DNA of 64,000 bases from an uncultured Bacteroidales bacterium (lineage in GTDB: Bacteria > Bacteroidota > Bacteroidia > Bacteroidales > P3). The first letter of the stretch is position 1. Every line of letters starts with the position of its first letter. The position numbers were made by a program, and so were the translations under genes. Where the stretch lies: assembly GCA_947168665.1 (NCBI GenBank), contig CAMVMX010000003.1, positions 182,106-246,105 of the forward strand, in the 5' to 3' direction. Shown piece after piece: positions 17,387-28,000 of the stretch. Below the pieces are notes generated by a model. The model was given only the letters and a program-made list of their open reading frames with translations, searched no databases and was not told where the DNA came from.

Positions 17387-17860
17387 ATGATTAGAAAACA
17401 AATTAGCTATATAAAAGTACAAACGAACCAAATTGTATGGACTATTTGCACAATACTCTTTCTTTCTTTTCCACATAATTGTGATGCCCAATACCACCTT
17501 GATTCAAGCATGTTTTTCAAAACAGAAGAAGACTGGAGTAATGCAATAGATAGGTTGTTCCAAAAAGGAATAATAAATCAAACAATGGATGCATGGGCTC
17601 TTCTAAGAGTAAAAGTTGATGGAAATGGAAAGGTAATAAGTGCACATATAGTTATAAGTGAAAACATTGACACATCTCTGTTTTATAGTATTTGTGCAAC
17701 TATTGAAGACTGTTATGATACACCTTTTTTAAAAAAAGAATACGAAATGCATCAAGATCATCTAGTAAATGGTTTTTTATATGAAAATATTATGCGAAAA
17801 TTCTCCAAAAGTGATGGACCTGGACAAGAATCATGTACCGAACCTAACAGAAAAGACTAA
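17387..17860 (+). CDS. Candidate immunity protein of the orphan RHS tip
   Basis: This 157-residue gene starts 12 bases after the orphan RHS stop and shares its low GC. The N-terminus has a positively charged start and one hydrophobic segment (IVWTICTILFLSFP, about residues 16-29) ending near CDAQ, which reads as a signal peptide or membrane anchor. A segment WALLRVKVDGNGKVISAHIV faintly resembles the TonB C-terminal fold, but this is too weak to assign. Toxin-adjacent position is the reason for the immunity call. Like the first candidate it appears to be exported. Confidence 0.55.
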   Translation: MIRKQISYIKVQTNQIVWTICTILFLSFPHNCDAQYHLDSSMFFKTEEDWSNAIDRLFQKGIINQTMDAWALLRVKVDGNGKVISAHIVISENIDTSLFYSICATIEDCYDTPFLKKEYEMHQDHLVNGFLYENIMRKFSKSDGPGQESCTEPNRKD

Positions 17861-17881
17861 CCTAATTGTCGACAGCAGGTT

Positions 17882-18015
17882 CCGACCCCGCGGATGTTCG
17901 ACCCGACTCGGCGGATGTTCTCGTTGGGCTGGATTTGCAATCCGGCCCAACTGAGTAACAGAAATTGCAATTCACAACAACAATGTGCAGGACCGAAATA
18001 GAACACGATGCAATC
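17882..18015 (+). repeat. RHS-junction palindromic repeat, copy B
   Basis: It contains two cgac..GCGGATGTTC units, the palindrome core GGGCTGGATTTGCAATCCGGCCC, ctgagtaac, and the tail acaacaacaatgtgcag followed by accgaaatagaacacga. The same tail recurs in copy D. Confidence 0.75.
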
Positions 18016-18022
18016 CGTCATG

Positions 18023-18097
18023 GCGGCAGCACGATGGCCTACACCTATGACTGTTTAGGACGCCTCACCTCGGTCCGCTCGCCCAAAGATACCGCCG
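18023..18097 (+). pseudogene. 75-bp fragment of the RHS gene
   Basis: Identical over 75 bases to 10922-10996 of the large RHS gene (the YD-repeat region encoding SGSTMAYTYDCLGRLTSVRS). It is flanked on both sides by junction repeats and has no downstream tip, so it looks like the last trace of a third cassette. Confidence 0.8.
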
Positions 18098-18100
18098 GCC

Positions 18101-18190
18101 CCCGACCTGGCGGATGTTCGACACCGTGCCGTTGGTCTGGATTTGCAATCCAGACCCGTTGAGTATAAGGATTTTCAATCCTCAAAAGCA
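18101..18190 (+). repeat. RHS-junction palindromic repeat, copy C
   Basis: Unit cccgacctggcggatgttcg, then the palindrome core CTGGATTTGCAATCCAG and a second small inverted pair (ggattttcaatcc). It follows the 75-bp RHS fragment directly. Confidence 0.75.
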
Positions 18191-18192
18191 AT

Positions 18193-18310
18193 CCCCGACT
18201 CGGCGGATGTTCCATGCCGTGCCGCTGGGCTGGATTTGCGGTCCAGCCCAACGGGGTAACAGGATTTGCAGCTCGCAACAACAATGTGCAGTAACGAAAT
18301 AGAACACGAG
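18193..18310 (+). repeat. RHS-junction palindromic repeat, copy D
   Basis: Unit ccccgactcggcggatgttc, palindrome TGGGCTGGATTTGCGGTCCAGCCCA, acggggtaac, and the tail aacaacaatgtgcag followed by taacgaaatagaacacga as in copy B. Confidence 0.75.
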
Positions 18311-18437
18311 ACGAGGCAACCAGAACCCATTCGCCGTTGTTGTCCGATGGGGCATATTTTCGGCTTCGCCACGTCGTATTCTGCCATGATTAATTCTGTT
18401 ATTGGTATTCCGCATCAGCCTCACTACACCTACGTGG

Positions 18438-18488
18438 GTGAATTCGGGATAACTTTATTGATACCTTAATCAGAAAAAGAATGGTAAT
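18438..18488 (+). repeat. 51-bp direct repeat, right copy
   Basis: The partner of 1788-1838 (47 of 51 bases identical, same orientation). It is preceded at 18418-18432 by tcactacacctacg, the same short string with which the orphan RHS cassette begins at about 14953. Confidence 0.8.
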
Positions 18489-18489
18489 C

Positions 18490-18987
18490 TAAGCTGGTGT
18501 CTCATTTCCGGCTCTATAGGTCAAGCGCCTCTCAGTGGACGGGCTTCCCTATTGCGCCTTGCTTTTTGAGAAACATCGTATATCCCAGGACGTATCATAC
18601 CCCGAACTCGCGCATGTCTGGCAGGGTTTGTGTACTCTCACTCTTTGCCCATAGACAGAATCGGGTTCCACTAAAGTTTCACTCAGTCAAGCCAAATGCA
18701 ACAACGACTGCCGGAATCGGCTGCTTGGTACCGCGATTGTATGCAGCGCAAATAAAGCACGCCCCACTTGTTAATTATTATTAAACTTCATCATGTGGGG
18801 GTATCAAAAATGAGGGCAATGACTCTTTATGATAAAACCCTCCAGTATCCGTAGGCATTGGTCGTCGAGTGGTTTGTGCTATTACAGGAATATGGTGTCG
18901 CGACACAGCGGAACGGAGCACTGAAGGCCGATAAGTTAAAAAAATAAATAGTGGTAAATAAAAAATGTTGTTGAATCAGATTTTATT
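18490..18987. other. Gene-poor spacer right of the RHS island
   Basis: About 500 bases between the right direct repeat and the promoter of the giant secreted protein. One frame (18497-18784) is open for 95 codons but has no recognisable domain, no promoter and skewed composition; I leave it uncalled. No repeats or RNA structure stand out. Confidence 0.4.
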
Positions 18988-18997
18988 CGTAAATTTG
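18971..18997 (+). promoter_or_regulatory. Promoter of the giant T9SS protein gene
   Basis: A TTG at 18971 and TAAATTTG at 18990-18997 sit 19 bases apart, which fits the Bacteroidota -33/-7 pattern. The start codon at 19088 gives an 80-90 base leader. Confidence 0.65.
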
Positions 18998-19087
18998 TAG
19001 ACTCGAAAAATCCACATTCAGGCTTGTGTCTGTGGCTTTTTCTGATGTGTAATTATATGTAAATGAAATAATAATACAGTTTGTAAT

Positions 19088-22000
19088 ATGAAGAAAAGAT
19101 TCTTTCTCATTGGGCTGATTTTTGCGTTGTCGACGGTGGTTTCGCAGGCGCAAATCATCCAAATGTACAACCAAGACTTCGAAACAGGTACCCCCCAGTC
19201 CTACGTGACTTCGGGTAACGCTTCTGTCCAGTCAACGTATGTGAGCGGCGGTTCGAAGGCCATGAAACTGCATCACATTCAGGGACAATCTGAATGGATT
19301 GAATTGGACACAATTGACTTCTCTGGCAATGCCTCCTTGCATTATTACGCACTGGAATTTATGCACATTGCGTATATCACGCCCGGTATGGTCCATTGGA
19401 GCCGTCGAGGCGATGTGGCTACTGTCCAGGTGAAGCGTCCAGACCAGGCATCATGGACTACTCTCAGCAGCACGCAGTATAATATGAATGAGCAGGGCAG
19501 CCCTGAATTTCCCATTAACGGCTGTTTCCATAAACGTACTTATACAGACTGGCGGACGAGCAATACCATATCAAATTCTTTGTGGAAAAAGGAGCGTTTT
19601 GACCTCGAAATGTTTCTTACGAGTCCTGCCCAGACGGATAAAAAACTGCAAATTCGTTTCAGATTGTGCGAAAGAGACTCGGCCACTTCGCTTACTGAAG
19701 GCTGGTACCTGGACGACATCAAGGTGTATGCTTCCAGTCAAGCCATGATAACTCCAACTATCCAGATGATCGCCTTCCCCGATTTCCGAGTCTACCCCAG
19801 TAGCCGAGGAGCCAAGGTGAGGACAAAAATACTTACCTCTGTGGCACAGGGTATTAACAGCGATTCCATCTATATCGAATATAAGGTGGGCAGTAGTGAT
19901 TCCATCTTGCGGACTTATCTTAACCCGACATCTGTGGCCAATGAATATGAGGGCCGTATACCCTTTTATGGCTTCGACACCGTGATGAGGTATCACTTAG
20001 TGGTCAAAGATGCCACAACCAATAATAACACAGCCTATTATCCCAAAAACGCCAGCCAGTGGGACTCTTACCGTTGTGTGAGAGGTAAGACATTTTCTGC
20101 TCAGCCGCAAGGCAACACGACGAACAATAACCTCATTCCATTCCCAACCTACGGCGACAACAAGTCGGAGATGATATACGACAGTCTGACTATGGCCCAA
20201 CTTGGCTATGGGCCTGGCTATATTAAAAGTTTCAGGTTCTGGATTAATACCAATACCACTAATGCCACACGCAGACGGCTACAGATCAAAATGGCCAATA
20301 TGCCCTACAGCCGGACTGTGACCCAGGTACTGGAAGGCCAGTCCTTCTTGACTACGCCGATGCAGATTGTTTATGATTCGGCTTTCCTGATTGAACAGTG
20401 CGCCCCCAATTCATACAAGACAATCACCCTTCAGGATACTTTCTTCTACGCTGGTAGTGACTTGGTGGTGCAGCTCATCACTGAAAACGGTTCCAACCTG
20501 ACGCCCACGTCGGTCAAACATGTCTCAACGCCATCAACAAAGATGACGTTATACGTTGACGGCTATGATGCCTCGTTGAATCAGGACCCGTTCACCAGCT
20601 CAGACTTCGTCTATGGTCTTCCCGTGCCTACGCGTCCTTGGCTTCAGTTCTACGAAACCAAACACCTCCCGCTCATTAACGACTGTGGTATTTCCGCACT
20701 GGAATACCCCAGCTTCGACCAGCCCTGTAACCAAGGTACAGACTCGGTAGTTGTGTGGCTGAAAAACTATGGTGTCAATGTCATGAACGGCGTGCGTATC
20801 TGGTACCGCATCGACAACCAGCCCCCGGTTTACTATGACTGGACTGGCACACTCAACAGTGGCGACAGCGTCCGTGTCCACCTGAACGACAACCAGATTT
20901 TCACCGTGGGTTATCACACCATGAAGGCCTGGGTTGATGATTCTATCACGGTGAACAGTGTGCGTATTCGCGACCACGAGCCTTATAACGATACCTCTTT
21001 CGCGCCCTTTGCCGCATGTGATGGACCCTATCATGGGGTTCGCACCATTGGTAACGGAATCAACGACCACTTCTCATCGCTGGACAACTGTCTTTATGTA
21101 TTGAGCCGTTGCGGCATCGATGGCCCATTGACTATTAAATTGCCCGCAGGCAATTATGGGGTCACCAAGTTCCCCTACATCCCAGGCACATCGGCAACCA
21201 ACAGGATCACTTTCGAGCCCTCCACGCCCACCGGCGTTGTCACATTCCGCCGTCCCCGTCAGGGGGTAGAGGGTGCCAATGCGCCTTATCTGGTCGACTT
21301 GACAGAATCAAGTGGCATTCATTTCCGTAAAATCAACTTTGCCAACGGACGCTTCGGTGACAACCGGTGTGATGTGTTGGCTCTGTTGGGCAGCGGTAGC
21401 ACACACTGCTCCTTCGATGAGTGTATGTTCCTCGACACCAACACGGTGAATAATTCCGCCGCGTCGCTCTTGATGGCTGAGGAGTCTGACTCTGTGACAG
21501 TGGCCAACTGTGTCTTCTATGGCGGCACTGTGGGTGCAAACATGAGAGGTATTGCACCCGACAACCGTGCTTCGGGCAACATTCTCCATTTCTGTGAGTT
21601 CAAAAACCAGTCCAACACTGCCATCAGCGTAGTCAACCAAGATGGTGTTATTATCGACAGCAACATGGTATACGATGTGCGTACCAATGCCAGCTACACT
21701 GTCCTTGGTCAGCACATCTATGACGGCAGCCGCATCACTCGCAACAAGGTCTACTCCACCAAAGGCTCCAGCTGTATCGGTGTGTCCGACATGCACGGAA
21801 CCCCCAACAACTACTCCATCGTGGCCAACAACATGGCGGTATCTGTTTTCGACAACACGACCAACATGCTGACCACTCCCCTCAATATTATCAGAGGCTC
21901 CTACCTCAAGGTGGTCTTCAATTCTGTCCGGCTGAGTGCTCCCGACTTTGTCAACGTTGCGGCGGCCACCCTCGGCGGCGACACCATCAGCAACATCTAT

Positions 22001-25000
22001 TTCCAGAACAATGTTATCACCAGTTTCGACACCACCAACTATGCCTTCAACTACATGCCGGGCGACAATGGCTCCACTATGCATATTGACCACAACTGCT
22101 ATTATTCAAAGAGCGGTGTGCTGAACAAACTCACGGGCAACAGTTACTTCAACCTGAATGGTTGGCGCAATGCTGTCCCCATCGACCATGGCTCCGTCTC
22201 GGGCGATCCCGTCTTCACCAACGGTTCCATCGTTGATCTCCGTTCCTTCAGCGAGCTGCTCCGCAATGTGGGCACCCCGGTTCCTGAAGTCACCGTCGAC
22301 ATGTTCGGCAGCGCCCGTAACGCCACTGCCCCCAGTATGGGTGCCTACGAGGTATCTGTGCTGGCCATCGACTTCTCACCTGTTGAGTTTGTCACCCCGC
22401 TGCCCGACTATTGCGGTGCACCGGCTTCAATCCCGGTTGAAGTGGCCATCCGCAACACGGGTAACGGTACCTACACCTACAGCAGCAGCACCCCCATCAC
22501 TATTTATTATAGTATTGACAACGGCCCAGTGCAGAGCTTTACTGTCAATCGCAACTGTGGCCCGCTGGACACTATCCACTTCCGCTCCACCCGCACCATG
22601 AATCTGCCCTTCGGCCCCAACAATTCTGACCAGACCTACACCATCAGATGGTGGGTGAAGTGCAGCCTTGACCCCGACGACATGAACGATACAGCCTACT
22701 ATACTGTCCTGTCGCGCTACGCTGCCCCGGCCCCCACGGCGATCAATATGAATGTACCCTATTTCTCCACGGCCACAATCACCCCCACTGGCGGCATCAA
22801 CACATGGCCCGTCAGCTACTATACCTCCGGCAATGGCCGTCAGGCTCGCAGCGGTATCTCGTGGTATCGCAGCCTTGACGACTCCACTTCGTTCCACTAT
22901 GGTCCCTCCTATACCACTGACCGTCTCTACGACGACACTACTTTCTATATCTCGCAGAAACGCAACCTCCCCTTGGTCAAGATTACCGAAGTGCAGGTGA
23001 GCCGGGCTCCGACGGCTGTCGGTGTCACCAACCCCCTGCCGTCCTACGTCCATAATCAGACCAATTTCGCCCTGGAACTCACCAATGTCGGCGACTATCC
23101 TGCCAACCTCGAAGGCGACTCCATCATCATTGTTCAGTCTAATGCAGCGGCCAAAATTTGGGAGCTCCCCGCTGTGACCATCCAGCCTGGCGCAAACCTC
23201 ATCCTGCAGTATAAGACCCTCAACACGGCCTACGACACCTCCCGCACCATTCATGCGCCGTCAACCGCCATCGCCACACCTCCCTACAACGCCAACTTTG
23301 CAGTCATCTATCGCGATGGCAACGGCGTGGCCGATGCAGTGCCTTTCAACTCCGTCATCACTGCCCCCTCCCAGCAGGCCATCACCTGGGGCAACCAACA
23401 GGTGCCAGCGGCTGTCTGGCAGGGTTCGGCCATTAACCTGGCGCAAGGTGCCTCCCAGGCCACTCCGCCCGTCAATACCCCCACTGCCGGTGCCCGCCGT
23501 ATAGCATGGCCAACCAATTCTCCCTCTGGCTCGCCCACTGCCTCCGCCACCCTTTGGCAAGTGGCCACCGACGCCAACCCCATGCACCTCGGCGAAACCG
23601 AGTCTAATCTTATCCGCTATGTCGATAACGGTTGTGATGGTCTCCGCGCCGAAGTCAACCTGCACATCATCAATCGCCCCTCGGTCGACCTCATGGTGGA
23701 CAACATACAGATTGCCGAGGGCTGTGGTCTCTCTACTAATGAACCAATCGCCGTCGACCTCCACAACTACGGTCTCCAAGCTTCCTCGCCCTTTGTCGTG
23801 AACTACAGTCTCGACGGCGGTGTCACCCGTGCTTGTAGCGACACCCTCAACAGTCTGGCCGCTGGTGCCAATATCACCCACACTTTCTCCTCCACACTCA
23901 ACATGCACATGCCTACCGATTCGGTCTTCCATGTGTTGGTATGGATTGATTCCGACCAGTCCGATAGCTATTCCCTCAACGACACCGTGCGGCGTGATGC
24001 CCTATCCCGCTTCACTCCCGACTCGGCCATTGTCATCTCGCCGGTCACTACCGACTACAACACACGCCTCATCCTCACTGCCTATGGCCTTGGCAGCCGT
24101 ACTGGCGCCATCTGGTACGATGCCGACGGCAATGTGGTCGACACCAACAATGGCTCCTATCTAACCCCCATCATCTATCATCTCGACACTTTCTTCGTAC
24201 AGCCCATTGGCCTTGTCGACGTTCCCTCAGCGCATGTCGGCACACTGGCCTCTTCATCCAACAATAATTTCCCCTCGCCCTACAACCCCAAGACCCGATA
24301 TGTCAAGGAACAGTACCTCTACACTGCCGACCGCATTCAGGCCGCCGGTCATGGCGCTGGCGACATCAGCTCCCTCTCCTTCTATCTCGAATCCCTGGGC
24401 AACAACGTATCCTCCTTCAATTACACAAACTTCACCATTCGCATGGGTACGACCAACCTTTCAATCTTCCCCAACCAGAATTTTGTTGGCGGTCTCACCC
24501 AAGTCTATAGTGCCACTAACCTCTCTTTCGATGAAAGCAAGATCGGTTGGGTACATCACCGGTTAGACTCCGTCTTCCATTGGGATGGAACCTCCAATAT
24601 CGTCATCGAGATCACCCGTGCCCTCGACCAGCCCGGCATTTCAGGCGGTGCCAGCACCCGTTTCACTGCTCAACCCAACACGGTCATCACCAAGCAGAAC
24701 AACAACACCGACCAGTCTACCCAGACCTCGGGCTCCAAAGGTGCCAACCTTCCTGACATCACCTTCGGTTTCCTCGAACCCGAGGGCTGTTTGGGCCCCA
24801 TGTCGCTCATCCACATCGACGTCACCAATGTCCCCGACACCGATGCCACCATCGTCTGGCCCTCTTCGCTCGACACGATGGCTCTCTCCTCGTGCGACTC
24901 CATCAGCCTCAATGTCAAGATTGACAACCACGGCAATAGTGCCATCAACAACTACACCCTCCGCTATAGTGTCGACAATGGTCCTTGGGGGCAGACCACT

Positions 25001-28000
25001 GGCAGTGCCAACAACCTCCCCTTGGGCTATCAGCGTGAAGTTTACCTCATGTCCACACACCTCAATCCTGGTCGCCACACTATCACAGCCGTCATCCATA
25101 TAGATGGTGACACCATCACCTCCAACGACACCATCCGCCGCACCATCAACGTGCGTTTCTGCGCCGGCAACTATATCGTGGGCAACTGTTCGGGAAGTAT
25201 CTATCCCACAATTTCAGCCGCTGTCGACACTCTCGTCAACGCAGGTGTTGATGGGCCAGTCGTTTTCGAACTCTGCAACCAGACCTTCCAGGAGCAAGTC
25301 AACATCAATGCCCCCATATCCGGCATCAGTGCTGAAAACTCCGTCGTCTTCCGCACCATGCCTGGTTCTCCGGCTCAAGCCATGGTCTTCCACACTCCCA
25401 CCAATGCCAGCAACCATGTCATCCTTCTCGACAATGCCAACCACATCACTTTCAAAGATATCTATTTCTACGCCAACTACAACACTGGCTCAGGCAACAA
25501 TATCTTTGCCAATGTTTTAAAAATCAATAATTCAGAGTCCGTCCGGTTTGTCAATTGCACCATGCGTTCCAAGAAGACCTCTGCCTCTTCCACCAATGCC
25601 AACTTAGTCCTGTTGGGCGACAACAACCATTTCGTGTCCATCGACAGTTGCGTCCTTGACAGTGGCTACTTCGCCATCCGCTCAATTGACAATACGCATA
25701 GCGACAACATCAACATCCGCGAAAACGTGATCACGGACTTCTGGTTCCAAGGTATCAACATCCGTAACACTGACACCCTCACCATCTATCACGACAGTAT
25801 CCGTGCTGCCAGCCCTACCACCAACAAAGCCCTCACGGGCATCACCGTATCCGACGGTCAGCGCATCAGCATCCAGCGCAACGGCATCTACCTCATCGAC
25901 GCCCGTAATGGTGGCAAACGGGGTATTGTGGTCAACAACTGTAAGGGCTCCAACATCGATCGCGTCGCCATCTACAACAACATGATTTCCCTTGGCGGCA
26001 CTGGCATCAATGGCCAGGCCTCCAGCGGCATCTGGGTTGACTCTCTGTGCCGTCACGTCAATGTCTACTTCAATTCGGCCAGTCTCTTTGCTGGCAACAA
26101 CCAGCCCACAACCCGTGTCTTCAGCTGTCAGAACTCATCCAGTGTCCACGTACTCAACAACATCTTCCAGAACAGGAGTAAAGGCTACGCCTACTACGTG
26201 GCCATCGATACCTGCGTAACCAATTCCAACTTTAACGTCTACAACACCAATGCCGAACCCAACCCCAACACCGGGCGCCGTTTCTTCGCCTACTGGGGCG
26301 GCACAGACTGTGCCAACATCGACAGCCTCCGTCTGGTCAACAACCGTGAGACCAACTCCAAAGAAGAATTCCCCTACTTCTTCAGCGACGACTGCCTCTA
26401 CCTTACCCTTGCCCAGTTTGCTGGCGATGCCCAGTACAACCCCGATGTCACCACCGACATCTTTGGCAAAATCCGTCCGCAGATTCCTGCCCCCACCATT
26501 GGCGCCTACGAGTTCCACCGTTTGACCCACTCCATCACGATCGCTGAAGTGATGGAACCCGTCATGCCCGAAATCACCACCGGTGCCAATCCACAGGTAT
26601 ACAACATTGAGACCGACTCCATCATGGTCCGTGTCAGAATCTACAACAATGGTGACGCACCCGAGCTGAACTGCTCTTGGTATGCCTATCTGGCCGACAT
26701 CTACCCGCAGCCTCGTTCCGAGACCCGCCACATTGTCCGTCTGCCCCTCCGCACGCTCTATGAAGACAGTGTCAAAGTCCCATCGCCCCTCGGCATTATC
26801 GACACCCAGAAGATTGTCGTTGTGCTGCAGACTGGTCCTGGAGTTGTTGACAACAATCCTGCCGACAACATCGACACTGCCCTAGTCTTCATCTATCCGG
26901 CCTACGACCTCCAGCTTGTGTCCATAGCCCTCGACAGCACTGTCAACCCGCTCCACTGCCGCATGTACCAAGTGCCCCTCCGCTACACCATCCGCAACGT
27001 TGGCAAGAAAGACTTCCCCTCCGACTTCCAGTTCACGCTTGGCTACGACTACTATGCCCAGCAGACCGGCTCGCAGACTCTCCCCAACTTCCCCAACATC
27101 CCGGGCAGCAACAGTAGCGACGTCCGCACCTTTGGCGCACCCCTGCCTGTCGGCATCACCACCGAGATAGTCAACACCGCCTCTCCGCTCATCCAGCCCA
27201 ATCTATATCCCACGGGCTATATTGGAGACGTCACCATCAAACTCCGTGGTTTCGTCCATCACGAAAACGACCAGAAACCCGCCACCGACACAACTAACTA
27301 CATCAACATTACCTCCAACCACACGCCCGAAATGCCCATCCCGCACGACACCATGGTCGACTACGGCACCTACGCCAACTTCTGGGTCACCCAGCCCGCC
27401 CGTCGCACCATCCGGTGGCACCGTGACACCGTCAGTGGCACATTCTTCTACAACGGCAACAACAACTACGACCGTTCCACCCACTGGAGCAGCACCCCGC
27501 AATACTTCCACGACTCCATCTACTATCTCAGCTGTCTCAGCACCCGCAACTGCACCAGCTACTACTCGCAAATCAGTGTCGGCATCAATCCGCCGCTCAA
27601 CTACGATGTGTCCATCTCCGAAGTCCGTTCACCCAGAGCTTCGGGCCGTGTCTACCTCGAAAAAGACACCGTCACACTCCGCGTGGCCAACTATGGCAGC
27701 CAGCCCATCTCCAATATCCCCATTGCCTTCAAATTCATGAATGCCAATGGCCGAGTCACCTATCTTGAAGTCCACGACACCGTCCGGGCCACCATTCCCG
27801 GCCGTGTGGGCGACAACGTCCAATACTACGACTTCTCCTTCGACACCGCACTCCTCCAAATCAACCAACCCCTCACTGGCGTCAACTACACCCTCAATGC
27901 CTGGGTCTACCACCCCGACGACCAGCAGCGCGGCAACGACACTCTTCGCTATCTCCACAACTTCCGCTCACTCCCCGAAACCGTCTACGACTCTGTCAAC

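Noticed and set aside
18497..18784. A 95-codon frame right of the island that might be an accessory gene.
   Set aside because: No promoter, export signal or domain; odd composition and no neighbour relationship.
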